Source of the DNA: Lepidurus packardi
Taxonomy: Eukaryota; Arthropoda; Branchiopoda; Notostraca; Triopsidae
Assembly (NCBI GenBank): GCA_023053545.1
Contig: JAKZAN010000007.1
Span: 4,340,001 to 4,404,000 of the forward strand
Direction: 5' to 3'
Length of the DNA: 64,000 nt
A program made the position numbers and the translations under genes. Under the pieces are notes generated by a model. The model did not search any database, was not told the origin of the DNA, and was given only the letters and a program-made list of their open reading frames with translations. This document shows, piece after piece, positions 33,481 through 46,582 of this stretch (positions are counted from its first letter, which is position 1; each line of letters opens with the position of its first letter).

Positions 33481-34653
33481 TCACATGGCCGATTCAACTA
33501 CCGCTGGCTCTTCCGAGAGGGCAGGATTATCCACTCCTTGCAAAGAAGCCCGGGGAATTTGAGACTGGCGCTTGACAGTAATCGAACCTGGAAAGAAAAA
33601 TGCTGATTTAAGGGTATCGGGGCCAAAATATTTGTGCAAACTTCTGGCAGAAGAAGGGTGATTCTCTTCAGGAGACCTCCAGCGATATTTATGAATAGCG
33701 CAGATACTGACGAAGAAACATGCCATAACAGCTGCTGAGACGGCTCCGCGGGTAACATTTGCCTTGACAGAAACAGAAAGGTATTACATGACATTCTACA
33801 GATACAGTTGCTAAAATAAAACATTTTCTTAAGTACCTGCCAATCTTCCAGCTCCTTAATGTATGTATCCCTGACCTTCAAAAGGATTATTTCCACTTTT
33901 TTATCCGGGGAAAGTGGCAACTGATAGACGCATCGATATTCGCCATTGTCCTCCATACGCAGTTCCTAATCAAATTGCAGCATTAGACATCATCACTCAG
34001 CAACATTTAACTTGCAAGCAATAGCACTCACATCGAATAACTGGAGCTGATTGTTTTCAAAAACTTACACGAAGCACGCCTTAAAATGTTATAAGTTCAC
34101 GAATACAGGTTCTATTAGAAGCTCTATGAGCAGTGAGCGGAGATGCAAACATTACAGTATTGTAACTCCAATAAATTTCAACAATTAGTTTATTTAACGG
34201 TGAGATAGGTTAAAAAACACTGGGCACGGCATTTACAGCATAATTAAATGATTCTTAGTTTTCTGTACATTTCTGTATCTTATTGTTATTATCCTGAATT
34301 CGTTTTTACTATTCTGGTGTAGTTATATTTAATTGAAAAGGGTATTTTAAGGAAGCTTAATAGGAGACCTACTATTAAGAAAGTCGATATAAGAACGGCA
34401 GATAAAGATTTTCGCGAGCTGAGAAAGAACTTACGGTAATGTGTAAAGACGTGGAAGTAAGTCCGTCACCAATAATGAAACGGTCGTATGTTTCTGAAAT
34501 GACGACGTTTGTTGGCAGAAGCCATTCTAGCAACATTGCGTCGGGAGAGGCATTCCCACACTCCAGGGTCGCATTATCACCTTTAAAAAGGTGTTGGGGA
34601 GGAATATACGCCTGGGTTACCACCAAACACGAAGACAGGAAAAACCACCACAT
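33481..34653 (-). CDS. Single-Ig-domain type I membrane protein
   Basis: Three exons: 34653-34435, 33965-33837, 33762-33481, joined in phase 0, giving 209 aa. The start is the ATG at 34653 because a TAG stop lies in frame shortly upstream and a clean signal peptide follows (MWWFFLSSCLVVTQA). Residues ~18-105 form one Ig-like domain: NATLECG (first Cys), LLEWLLP (core Trp), RMEDNGEYRCVY (the D.G.Y.C motif). A juxtamembrane ELEDWQANVTRG is followed by one membrane helix (AVSAAVMACFFVSICAI) and a basic-start cytoplasmic tail ending SEEPAVVESAM. Layout resembles small basigin/neuroplastin-like adhesion proteins, but I do not recognise an orthologue. A further intron within the last exon (54 nt, in frame) is possible. 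Confidence 0.75.
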
Positions 34654-37600
34654 GATTACAACTGCTGCGTTTAGTTTTAACCTTACGAATGAAAGCAACT
34701 AACAAATTCCGCTTTCTCAAGATTTGTGTTGAAGTAGAACCGATAAAGTTTCCCGGAAAAAAACTGATTAGGATCCGTGATCCTTGTATTCGGTGACAGG
34801 AGGTTAATTCTTAACAGAAAAGGTTATCACTCCAAAAACTACTAACACACGTCCTTAGCCTTGTCGGGGTTTTTGGGAGTAGTTTTCATCACCTCCAAGG
34901 TGAAAGCAACAGCGTTGGGCAGTGGCAACTTTTAGTTTCGAGTTGTTTTCAACTTGGGAAGACAATACGTGCTGACTTTGGACTCCCACGTTCCAAGTAG
35001 AAAAAAAAACGTAAAATGCTAATCACAGTCTATACATGCGGAGACACGCACTTTCAGGGATCGGGTGTATTAGATGTTTCTTGGAGATATGCGGGAATTC
35101 GGACTTTAATGTTACAATTTTCACCGTGTATGGCACGGAATCCAAATTTACAATAGACACCTACCTTACTCTGACACTGTCTAGTATATAGCCTACTGTA
35201 CGTATACCCTTGGCTCGAAACCAGAACTTGCTATAATAAAACCTGTTATTTGCGTGAAAATTCCCCGTGGCATTAAAGGTTGGTTGTTGTGGAGCGGGAG
35301 TTTTAGGTTGCTAAAGAATACGTTTGCGTCACAGAACGCCTTAGGAAGAATGTTATGTTTAATGACCGAATTTCAATGACGGATACAAAAGAAAATGCAA
35401 GGAAGCTAAAATGGCGGAAACGAAACCACACGGGATATAAGCCTACAACGTCGAACGGATATCAGCGACCAGAAAAACTACTCTATGTGGGCGTAGGAGG
35501 AGAGAGAAGATATATGGAGAACACCGTGTCACATTCCCTCCGCCCACGCTAAAAAGGAACCAAAAATTAACCAGCCACCTGAAATAACTGTTCGGTATTC
35601 GCTGCTTTATCTACCTCTACACACCTCCCAAAAAAAGTTTTAAAAAAATTTAAAATTTGTGTAAAGAATTTGTATTACAGCTTCCCAGCATAGCGGAATT
35701 TTTTAATATGCAATCTTGCAGTTTCAGATGTAAGGTATGGAAAATTCAAAATTGCATGTTTGTATTATATTGACAATTTAAGGCTGTATTAGGCTTGCAA
35801 CATATGTTACTATAAATAGATGTATTTCTGCTATGATTACCTAATTTTAACGCCGCATAAATTAGTTTATTTTTAATCTTACAGATTTCAAGAATTTACC
35901 TCCACGTCACGTTCGTATTACTGTGAACTACGATTTTTCATTATATTTAACGAATACTTCATTGACATGAAAAGCCCAAACAACTTCCCTTAACATGAAA
36001 AGCTGCTAATAATTATATATCAATGAAATCGCATTACGAACGAATTCTTTGTAGCATTCTAAGTCGATCCTTATACTCTAAGTTGGACAATGCTTAGTGT
36101 GGGTTTCGGGTATTCCAGTCGTACGGTCTTTTTCTCTAGTTATTACTAAGTTATGTATATTGCTTATGCACAGGGTATTTACAGGGCACCCTGTATCCTC
36201 TTCCTAAATCAATATCTGTCCTTAATTTGTTTACTTTATTAGACTTCGATGTAAGATGAAGACCGTGAATGGATTCTGTGCTTTTCAAAAGAAAAATAAA
36301 CGAGGAAAGAAAAAGCATTTCGCGTCTGTTTTCTCAAAAAATATACGGTTCATCGAACAGAGCCGAAATACTGTTGTAAATATATTGGGCACAAAAAAGA
36401 AAAAAGGGAAAACGTCGATGACCAAGTTGGAACAATCCCTTTTATACAGTCAATGATAAAGTAAGTAAAAAGCAACACCATTTGAGTATGGGGGGAGGGC
36501 CTTTTCTTAATTGATTCCTCAGTTTAGCACTCACGCTTCAGCTCGTTAATATATACCGTATTGAGTTGTCGCTTTTATCAATATGCGTCCAAACATAGCG
36601 GCAGGATAAATACGCTTTCTTGTGTAATTTGCTGGGATCACAAGGTTTCAGTGCTTCTTCTCGTTAGCTGCACTTGATTACGCATCGCTTTTGCTTTTGA
36701 AAGCTTAAAGATCAAACGTTGCCAACTCGAGAAGCTATTTATAACTTTCTGGCCTTAGGCTAAAATTTTATTTTGTTTCTTAATTACAAGATGATGTTGC
36801 AACTGTGTTAGTTACCCTGAAAATTGTGAGGAAAACGACTGTTCTTTTATATTGCTTTTCAAGTTAACATCGTTCATTGTATACCTTGTCAAAAATAACT
36901 TATTGAACACAATTCTCTTTTCGCTTCATATCCACACGTTTGCTTTATTTAGTAAGTCTATGGCTTTTCTTGAAATGTGAAAACGAAACCTGCGAATTGG
37001 CCCCTTTATATAAAAAACGAGGAAAAGTGGAGGAAAAGATATATCCCGAAACATTTTTCTAATAATAAGCCTGAAACTAATCCTGCTAACCAGCCAACGA
37101 ACTTCCAACTAACCGTGTTTCAGACAAGTGATTAAATTGCCCAGCAAAGCGCAAGGCGAAAAAAACCCGGATTACGAGGTTCGTTTTCTTTCCAATCAGA
37201 TATACGAAACTTTGATCTAGCTCTTAATCATAACAGTAAGAATCAAAAAAAAATTTTTTATTATTAATAACGGTCTAGTTTTAGTTGTAAATAGGGATGA
37301 GCTCTGGAAGTTTTCTCAGTAAAGGAAACAAGGATTGTTAATTAGGCTGCATGAGATCTCGAATCATTTCTTATTACCTTTCTTAGGACACGGTCTAGTG
37401 CCTTCGCCCAGAAGTTCATTCCTATAATTGGACTTTCTTCTCTGACTTTGTTTAATGAAACTACATACAATTAACGCTGTACTACCCTGTTAGAAAAAAG
37501 TTTTAATCTTACAATTGAGATTGTGACTGTTGGCCTACAAATATTTAATTGTAAATATACAATCGAAAAATTAATTTAAACAAATTTAAAAGTAGTGTCC

Positions 37601-37673
37601 AAGTAAAAGTGTACAGTATATGGGGAAGAAACCGTCCGATCAGAGGGTGACTTTGCCTCTTTGCCCATTTCTG

Positions 37674-37696
37674 TTTCATTGTTGGCAACAATGAAA
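37674..37696. repeat. Palindrome
   Basis: TTTCATTGTTG and its reverse complement CAACAATGAAA surround a single G. It may form a small hairpin; no associated gene seen. Confidence 0.7.
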
Positions 37697-37727
37697 TGTT
37701 TTTATTTAACCAGCTTACTGACAAAGT

Positions 37728-37881
37728 GCGGACACTAATAGAAAATTAAATTATTTTATTGCAGACACTGGGTTATTGCGTTATGATTTTCCTATTTTAC
37801 GTCGCATGTACTTTTTCAGCGGACACTAATGTACAATTAAATTATTTTGTAGTTGACATTGGGTTATTGCATTATGGGTTT
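37728..37881. repeat. Direct repeat of about 63 bp
   Basis: GCGGACACTAAT.(A/T)A(A/C)AATTAAATTATTTT...GACA.TGGGTTATTGC.TTATG occurs at 37728 and again at 37819, in direct orientation and 91 bp apart. Confidence 0.7.
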
Positions 37882-40800
37882 CTTTTACATAATTTTAAAG
37901 TAAAAAATCGAAATTTTTCCAAAAATCTATAATCCTAAAATGTTGCTTGAAGATCTATTTTCTTACTCACGCATGCCTTGTAAGATTTTGAAAACATTTA
38001 TTTATTGAATAAATCTGATTCAATCTGGTTACGAATTTAAGTTCCCTTGGTAACCCACCATTGAAAATTGCCTTTCAATGCTCAGGAGACTTATGTTCTT
38101 GGTTTCTTCATTGCTAAAGTAAATCTTTTTTTTTATTTGTCCAAAAGAGATAAATGAAAAGAATATATTTGCCACGGTCCGAAAAAGGGTAAAGGGCACG
38201 AGGAGGTCAGTCGTTTATATGCTGTCGAAATCTGATGACCTTCAATATTATTTTTTTTCAACCAAAAACAAGAAAATACATACCGCTGAAAGGTCCAAAT
38301 TAGCATAAGCTGCAAATTCTCGAGCAGCAGAAAATATCCTAGCTCGTTACATTACTGAGTATAAAATGGAATGCCGAGAATGATATTGCTGTAGCATATA
38401 TGTGGCGCAACAGACTTTTCACATGAGAGTTCCCAATGTGCGTGGTAGCTGTAGCCTAACCGGACGTATTTTCAGTCGCTACGGGGACGTCTAACCAGTG
38501 ACAACCATCCAGCCAACTATCCACATCGACCGTGAGCTTTGTGTATCAAGAGTATCAACCCCGGAACTTTAGGAAGGAATTATAGATCATATTAATGTGA
38601 ACGTGAGAAAATTTCAACACATACCTGGATCTAGGCAAGCATATTTCTTCTTTCCATTTCTGTGTACAGAAGTCAAAAAGATGTGCGGGTTTTCCGAAGA
38701 AAAGGCATGTATATACTGCATCTTAAGAATGTATCAATTTCTTAACTTGCTGAGTTCTGACGTAACCCATGTCAATTCTGGGAACAAAAACATGTTTAAC
38801 TAAATTGAAGTACACGAAAGAAAAAAAAATTATTTGCGGTTATATGCTAGTATTAGTAAAGAAAAAGTACGCCAAAAGAACACTTCCTAGAATATACCAA
38901 TATATATTAGAGTTATATTTTTTTTCGGGGAAGTCTGACTGCAGATATGGAACTTGATTCATAGGATGTCTGATAAAAAAAACATGATTTTTGCCCTAAG
39001 CTGATGTCTACCACGTTTTATTTGTGGTTTTCCATACCTCGAGTAAAATGCAACAATTGCTTCAAACCCGTTCAACATTCGTTTAACTTATCAAAGTGAA
39101 CTTGAGGGCCAAAGTTAGTTTTACAAATCTCATTTACAGACCCTCTTCCCCTTCTTTCTTTGATTCCGTTGTACGGTAAATCAAGTAATGTATTCGCATC
39201 TTAACGGTTACAAGTGGGTGAAGGCTTTTGTTCAAGTATGTTGTCCGTAATGAACGTACGGCATCATTATCACTCTGCGCTAATTACCCCCACTTTATGG
39301 TCTTGTTGGTCCCAGTAGTGTAACTTCCAAAGATCCATTATGAAACATCTTGTCAAAAGCGAAAATGACATTGTCATGGCAAGGAGGAAAAATGAGCGTT
39401 TGGATTTAGTGCTAATAAGCTTATACGGTACAACAACACACCTGGAAAGTTTAGCATGCAACCAACCTGTGAAAAAATCTCGCCAACAAAGGCTTTGTTT
39501 TCTCGGCAAACTTTGAGAAACTGGGAAAAAATTCAACCCAATCCCGTATCTAGGACTGAACACGGATTAATTGAGCAAAAGCGAGCTCAGACTGAAGAAA
39601 TTCATCAATAGCAAAAGGAAACCAAGAAGAAATCAGTAAGAAAAGTAAGAAAGTTTCAGTAGAAAGGAACTGTTATAAAATTTATCAAATCGTAATTCTA
39701 TAAACGAATTTTTTCAATGACCGTATTATTGTTTTATCAATATATCATGAGGAGTTTCGCGATGACGAAATATTGAATTAAATTTTATTTATCGATACAT
39801 TCACGAATTATTTGATATCACTCAACTTTAATTCCCTTTGAAAGTTAGTTGAAAGCAAAATTTAGTTAAAAGCAGTAAGAGACACCAAACACGTTCCCTC
39901 GACAATGAAAAAACTTTTTACTTTGTTTTAAAACTTGAAAGCAAACTTTCTTCTCTGACCGGCAATGACTCGTGACAGCGACATACACGCAAAAAGCTCG
40001 CAATTTGCATAGTTACATATTTCAAAGCTGCAGTTCAAAGGCAATTTGCATAAGGACACTTATCAAAGTGTTCTACTTCAAGACGAATCCCATAGCCATT
40101 AGCGTAACTACACGTGCCACGTGCTTAGAAATGAAACACTTTTGGCCACTTTTTTGTGGGGGTTTTATGATCTCGGGGAACACGAGGAGTAACAAATCTT
40201 AGTAATATGCTTCGAGTCCATTAAAATTATTTTCTTGGAATCCTACCCAATGACTTTCATTTTGGAAATGAGGCGTTTTTAGGTCTAAAGAGGGAGAAGA
40301 AGAGTCACATTCTCGGAGAACAAATAAAGTGAATTCCATACCAAATCCCCACCCGCCGCCCATTCTCTCTTTACATCCTCTCTCAGCTTGCTCAGTCCTC
40401 TTGCAGCTCCTTAGATACTGACACTTTTATTCTTATTGTTATTGACTTCAGAATGGATGCTGCGCGTCCAACTTGGGGTTTTTTAGAGGCCCAAAACGGA
40501 AAGAACTGTGTGAGAACCCGACTTTGAAAGACGAGCTAAGAGGCGTTTTGACACTTCGATTAACAGCACTTTGCTACAGGCCATCGAAAAGCAGTTGTAT
40601 TTTGAAAATAAGCTCAAGAGACAAAAAAAGAACATCCAAAAGTAAGATTCCCTGTATTTCGGGCGTATATCTCAATTGCAATATTTCTTTTAAACCTGTT
40701 CCTATTAAATACCACCCACTCGTCTAAAACGTTCTGTCGCTTCTAGTTGTCAGGGACAGAAACGCTATCATTCCTGGCACCCTGTTGGTTTCACTATTCT

Positions 40801-42796
40801 CCTTTCTCCTTTCCTTTGATCATAACTTGGAAATCTGTCCTACCAGTCCATATCATCCGATCTCCTCTGAATGTCGTAAATATAGCACAATTCAGTAATA
40901 AACAAGGAAAATTGTCCTTGCGTAATACTTGGAATTATTCCATATATTCCATTTTGGGTCAAACTATCTTGCCTAAATACACCCAAAACACTTCCAAAAC
41001 CACAACAACCATACAAAGCCATCTTGCAAGAACGTCTTATAAGGCAATAAGGCTTGGACTTCTCACCAACCAGTGAAGTTGAATAACTTTCCATGAATAC
41101 GTCAATCTCAACAAACGCCCACATGAAATACACAATGAGCTTAAATTTCCTTAAATATTGTGAATGCAGAGTACATTACTTTCCACATGTGTCTGAAAAG
41201 TTGATATGGATTTTAGGACTTGCCCACAGTATTATGGACCATGCTTTTAGCACTTAAGCCAAAAAAAGAGCTTATAATTAAAAGATAGGATCCATATACA
41301 GAAAAAACGTAATGGAGCAGAAATGGATTGAGGACATGACAACAATAAAAGCAGTAAAAATAGGTGCATTCCGCGAGTGCGCGGACGGTGTAAGTTTCCC
41401 CAAGCTGGGTACACATACAGCGAAAATTGAAACTACATATATAGTAACCCAGTCAAGTTGTATAACCTGAAAAAAATACTTGGACCATTCTATAGGATTA
41501 TCATTCACAAGCTGAACTAGCGTGAAACACCTGTTCGACCGTTTATTAACCCAACTTATGCACACATGGCATTACATACACATACACTCGCCCAGGTGGT
41601 AGATACTTCTAATACATATTTTACGTTAGTGTATATAGTTAAGTCAGAGAGATAGAAGGTAGGTCCTGTTAAAAAGAATCTAATTATTCTGTAGAATCTT
41701 CCCTTGCCTCCCATCTCTTATGCCCTATCTCTTCTCTCTGTCATCGTATAGTTAACTGAAAGGATATGAAACAACGGATATTAAAGAGAGTTACAGTCTC
41801 TACAGTTTTTTGCCCCCGTCCTTGTGTTGGACAGCCTTGCATTGCAACTCTCCACCAGGGGAGACGTGAGTGTGTCTCTTTGGAGATAAAGCGTCTAACG
41901 AACCCAATTAAGGAAATAGTTCCTCTTATATGAATCTGTCTATCCCAACTAGGGCTGTAAATTGGGAAGATTTCCAATAAGGATCGAAAGCAACAACGCT
42001 TTTTGATAGAAACTTTGCGCATTGTAGCTACACTGCTTGCCAAACATAGAGCTGGTGAATTGGACAGCTGGGATCGTGAACGTTTCGTAACACAGTTTGA
42101 GAACATCTGTTTTACGGGTCATGTAGCATGCAAGGGCATTTCACAGCCTTCTTAGCTTGAACAAGTAACACATTCGGCGTCTTTAGAAATACGCAACATA
42201 TAGTTCCTGGCTTGTTTACTTCCGTGGACAGTTTTAATTGCCCCGCTTTTGTGACCCTAATGAAATTACAAGCCATTCACAATTTTTCTAGCGAGGAAAG
42301 GAACAGTTTCCTGACTATAAAGCAAAGTGCTGAATGGGAAACTCGGAAAGGAGACCCAGACATAATTGTTTCGATCACTTATCACTTCAGCGACACTTAC
42401 GTCACTTATCACTTCACTGCACCCACTTGACTAATGTTTTCCAACTTATTAAAAGAAACGAAAAGATTTTTTCATTACCAGAGTATGATAAGAAGGAACT
42501 GCGGAACATAGGACGATTCGCTATTTATATCTAGGATAGAGGGACGCTAATGTCAGTTAAATGTTAATCGAGCTCAACTAGGACCAGAACAGTGAATTGT
42601 TGAAGGAGTCCAGACGACGAACTGAAGGTTAATTTTACTGAAGCTTAAACCTCTCCAATTCTTATTATTTACACTTAAGGCATATGTGATGGTGTAGCAC
42701 CTTCACATGGTTAAACATTTTCCCGTCAGAAAGTCTTTCCAACGGCAAAGGATGGACTTTTTTGCGTGCACATTTGGCCAGTGATGTTTTTTACAA

Positions 42797-42957
42797 GAAA
42801 AAATATTTAAAAATATTTTTTTTTAAATATTTAAAAATATTTTTTTAAAAATATGTAAAAATATTTTTTTTTTAATATTTAAAAATATTTTTGTAAAAAT
42901 ATTTACAAATAATTTTTTTTTTAATATTTAAAAATATTTTTTTAGAAAAATATTGAA
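42797..42957. repeat. AT-only palindromic array
   Basis: Repeated AAATATTT and AAAAATATTTTTTT blocks about 25-40 bp apart fill this stretch; nearly all bases are A or T and each unit is self-complementary. Confidence 0.85.
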
Positions 42958-43207
42958 ATAATGTAGAGAGGGTGCTTCCCTTCTGTCCGGATCGCTCATT
43001 TGTTATGTTTTAAGAAAAAAGAAAATTATTGAAGCGAAAAGAGAATCTTCTTGCATACCCGTATTGTTTATTTTCCAAACGTGTACTATACCTGGGTGAA
43101 ACTTCTTCCGAAGTGACGAACTACGCTTATTTATCAACTTGCGCTTAACTTAATGAGCATTAAGTATACACGGGACTTTAACGGAAGTAGCTAATGTTCG
43201 TTTCTTG

Positions 43208-43321
43208 AAGTTGTTACAACTTTCTTAACTTCAGGTAGCTAATGTCGAAAGCCTATGCCTTAATAAATTATTTTTAAAAAGTTCCTAACGTTTGTTAAAG
43301 ATAAGAAAGTTGTAACAACTT
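43208..43321. repeat. Perfect 20-bp inverted repeat
   Basis: AAGTTGTTACAACTTTCTTA at 43208-43227 is matched by its exact reverse complement at 43302-43321, with a 74-bp spacer. It could be the ends of a very small MITE; no target duplication was identified. Confidence 0.7.
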
Positions 43322-43586
43322 TATGAATTGGAAAGCACAATTAAATGTTCATGGTAATTAACCTGAACCGAATTGTTTTAGAGGACTCACTTAAGTGGGA
43401 TTAACTCAGGTAGGCTTAATTTACATTAACTCAGGTAGCGCTAATTTACAATAACTTGTCCCGTCTAGCCTAGGTATATTAGGCCAAGAATTAAGGGAAA
43501 AGATCGGGTTTAGTATAGAAAAATGGAGGTCCATGCCAAAAGATGCCTTGTATCAGATTAGGTTTAATTAGTTTAACGGCCAGATT

Positions 43587-44129
43587 AACGGACAAAAAGA
43601 AGCCCTACTAGAAATTAAAAAAGCGCTTATTAAAACGTGGCAAAATGGATGGGAATCAACTAATAGCCCTTTAAAAGATTTGAATGCTGTTCCATCTCTT
43701 CATGGAATCATCAACTCAAGACTACCAAGAAATACCATTGCAACGATTATACAGGTCCGATCCACGCACTTCCCAACATTGAGCTATTTGTATAGAATTG
43801 GCCGTTCGCCCACTAAGCTTTGCCCATGCCCGGAAATGGTTATCCAAGACCTTCACCACGTTTTTATACATTGTCGTTGGTTAAACAAGTGCAGAGCGAA
43901 GTTGATTAGAGCCCACAGTTCCCTCAAACTGCACTTTAAACCTCAGAACTTTCTCATGGACCCAAAACTATTCCCAGCGGTGAAACTTTTCCTTAACGAG
44001 GCCAAACAGACTTTCAATTCAGCAACCAGCCAAGGACGAGAAGCTCACCCAATCATTTCAGTACTTTTTCTACCCCCCTTACACCCTTCTCCCTTGACCC
44101 CCATCCCATCCATCCAACCCTGTTATTAG
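43587..44129 (+). pseudogene. LINE ORF2 C-terminal fragment
   Basis: Open reading frame in frame with the retrotransposon 5' junction, stopping at 44129. It reads KTWQNGWESTNSPLK, then SRLPRNTIATIIQVRSTHF (thumb/post-RT region style), then the Cys/His cluster. It has no start and no catalytic reverse transcriptase or endonuclease residues. It is a dead-on-arrival copy. Confidence 0.85.
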
Positions 44130-44253
44130 TATCTGTTTTTATAATATAATATCTTGCAAGGATACGACAAATACATAGTTTGGCAACAGGCTTTCAAGCC
44201 TACGCCGGCTTTAAATTGAAAAAAAAAAAAAAAAAAAAAAAAACGGCCAGATT
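43587..44253 (+). mobile_element. 5'-truncated non-LTR retrotransposon (LINE)
   Basis: Flanked by a 12-bp target duplication AACGGCCAGATT (43575-43586 and 44242-44253) and ended by a run of about 25 A residues. The body reads in frame from the 5' junction to the stop at 44129 and gives the extreme C-terminus of a LINE ORF2. It includes the terminal Cys/His cluster CPCPEMVIQDLHHVFIHC, typical of I/Jockey-like reverse transcriptase proteins. The reverse transcriptase core is missing through 5' truncation. A short 3' UTR contains a hairpin-like AGGCTTTCAAGCCT before TTTAAATTG and the A-tail. Confidence 0.9.
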
Positions 44254-45291
44254 CTGCTTTGTGTAGCCCCTAGTCCTTCTATAATTTCAAAACTATTCAA
44301 GTTTCACATTACTGAAAAATACATAAAAAGAGCTTTCACGTTATTCGGAATGTTAGCTGCGTTGAATCTGCCCTCTTTGCATCCACAAAGCGAGGCAATG
44401 CGCATCCTACTTTTGATGAGATTTACTTGTTTTAGAGCTATCTTATGCACATATCCCACCGAAAAGCCAACATTAAGGTTTCTAATCCTACTCACAATAA
44501 TAAATTAATAGTTAATTAATAATAAATAAAATAATTGTTACTAAATTTAAAGTTAGGGAATGAATGAAAACGCGATGTTTTTTAACCTTTCTTCATGAAA
44601 TGGTAAGTCAATGAGAGGTCTAATCAGCATATTGATTTGAGTCTCCGTAATGAACGGAATTCTATAGACTCAGTGGATTCAATTGGACAAAAGAGCGCGA
44701 TTCTTGATTCAGTTCGCGCATTCTCGAATCAGCCACTTCAGCCTCCAAGTCTAGTTTTCTTCGGGTTGGAATAGGGTTTAAAAAGAAATAAAGGCAAAAA
44801 GGGTAGTCATTCACGTGGTGCAAGTGAGCAGCACAAATTTATCGCATTTACTCAGAATCTCCGCCGAGAAAACTTGATTTTCTCGCATCGTCAAGCTTAT
44901 GTCGCATGGACAGCCTAGCGGGTGGAAGTATATTATTGTTGCATGAGGATACGTAAAGGAGGGCTTTATGATGGTTGCGCCTTTTGCATGAGAAATAATG
45001 GGGCAAAACCATCTTTCTTGTTATGAGCGTTTCCAAATATCACGTTAGCAGCATACGACAGTATATGGAAAGAGAGCGTATTTTGGGGACGAGCCTATAT
45101 TTACGGCTAAGACTCGAACTATTGTTGGGCGACCAGCACAGCGAAAGAACCATTAAGAAGCCTTGCCACAGATCTAGAGCCGTGTTTTATTTGCCACAAG
45201 ACAAGGCTGTCTTTCCTAAACTTCCCAAGACAGCCACGGGAGTCGTTTTATTTGACTTGACTTGGTGCTTAGTTGCCGTTTTATTTGGAAC
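44254..45291. other. Intergenic stretch
   Basis: No supportable gene. The plus-strand frame 45023-45337 runs into the left palindromic end of the Harbinger-like element, has no recognisable domain and is not called. Confidence 0.45.
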
Positions 45292-45320
45292 GCCAAGTCG
45301 TCGTTCAACGACGACTTGGC
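45292..45320. repeat. Palindrome at left transposon end
   Basis: A 14-bp arm GCCAAGTCGTCGTT, one C, then the exact inverse arm. The same motif appears inverted at the right side near 48704-48720. Confidence 0.85.
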
Positions 45321-45448
45321 AAGTTAGGGAAATTTAAGGAACTACCTTTTTCGGGAAGTTCGGCTCGTCGTTGCCCCGCCCCTTCGCGCTCTAGTGCTTC
45401 AGTGCATGTTGTTGTTGTGTTTTCTGTTTAATTAAAATAGCCTCTAAT

Positions 45449-46582
45449 ATGGAATATATTGGCCGTGTGGTTGATGACGAGGACTCGCATGTGTTTCGAA
45501 ATTTAAATGGTATTACTTATCACTAAAAACGTATTTATTAAATTTTAGTTATTAGATGGAAAAGAAACATATTTGTCAATGGCTTTGGTCCGGGCCCTAC
45601 AATTAGAGCATTTAGTTCCTGTAGTAGAAGTAGGTCCACCAAGTGTTCAAGCAGGATTAGAAGAAACAGAAGTAGTTTTCTTAAGTGGCAGTCAGGTAAA
45701 TGTGACAATTGAAGCATTTCGTCAGCTGCAAATTTGAACGTGTTTTTCCTTCAACAGAATGAAGAAAGCCGACAGACTTTTGTAGCTCGGGAAGAAAGGT
45801 GGACATCTAGCTCCCTTAAAGAATTAGATGACGCAGCCACGACAATTTTTTTAAATATCATTGCTAGGCCTTCTGTTCAACAGGCACTGAAAGGAAAAAA
45901 ACAAACAGGCAAATCTGTTTTTGCTGAGATCGCACAAGAGATGCTGGACTTAGACATCAATTTAGGCAAAGATCCAAAACGTAAATGCACAAACAAGTGG
46001 AACAATCTAAAAACTGGATACAAGATCTGGATGGATAATTCCAAGACAACGGGTGCTGCACCCAAGAAAAAACCTGAATTTTTTGACCGAGTTCACGATA
46101 TATTACAGGCAGAGCATAGTGTGAATCCGGTAAATTTATTCGATAGTAGCGAGCCCCACCAACTTGAGAGTATTGCCGCTGAACTTAACTCATCAGCGAG
46201 AAACACGGAAACTTTCGATGAAGTCTTACAAGTAGATCCTTGGGAAGAGTTTAACACTTCTTCTAAAGCTATTCCTACATTGAAGAAATCCAGTGCCAAA
46301 CGTGAACGGCGTGCTGGACTACAAGAAACTTTGAAGGCTATAGACGAAATAGAAGCTCGTGTAGCAGAACGCTTTTCAGAAACGTCGTCTTTTCGACGTG
46401 ATGCCCTCCAAATTTTAAAGAAGAACGCTAAGCAAAGCAAGAAAACGGGGAAAGAGCTAGTGGATGTATTAAAGAGTTTTTTAGCTGTAGAACAAGAACG
46501 TCTAGCTGGTGAAAAAGAACGGGAGGAACGGAGACGCAAGCGTCACCGTCGTTCACAATCGTCTGATGATTCAGACCACTAA
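45449..46582 (+). CDS. Harbinger accessory DNA-binding protein (MADF/trihelix-like)
   Basis: Exons 45449-45509, 45556-45695, 45758-46582, phases consistent, giving 341 aa with no stops. The middle exon uses the TTATTAG acceptor, which keeps the frame. The central part (about residues 80-165) has the Trp-spaced pattern of Myb/SANT/MADF domains found in Harbinger second proteins: RWTSSSLKELDDA, LDINLGKDPKRKCTNKWNNL and YKIWMDN. The C-terminus is Lys/Arg/Glu-rich with helical repeats and a basic KRHRRSQSS tail that may act as a nuclear signal. In characterised Harbinger elements this protein helps bring the transposase to the nucleus and ends. The gene appears intact although its partner transposase is broken. 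Confidence 0.8.

Larger units (their letters stand above)
34654..43574. other. Nine-kilobase stretch with no supportable gene
   Basis: I read both strands and found only short frames without domains or convincing splice partners. Non-coding structure includes a palindrome at 37674-37696, a duplicated ~63-bp segment at 37728/37819, an AT-rich palindromic array at 42797-42957 and a 20-bp inverted repeat at 43208/43302. It may be intergenic, or a long intron of a gene extending elsewhere. Confidence 0.45.

Noticed and set aside
41741-42106. Minus-strand open frame of 121 codons
   Set aside because: No recognisable domain, no splice partners, and unremarkable codon composition.
45023-45337. Plus-strand open frame of 104 codons
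   Set aside because: Runs through the palindromic left end of the Harbinger-like element; no domain.
46093-46539. Minus-strand open frame of 148 codons
   Set aside because: Antisense to the intact Harbinger accessory-protein exon; no domain.
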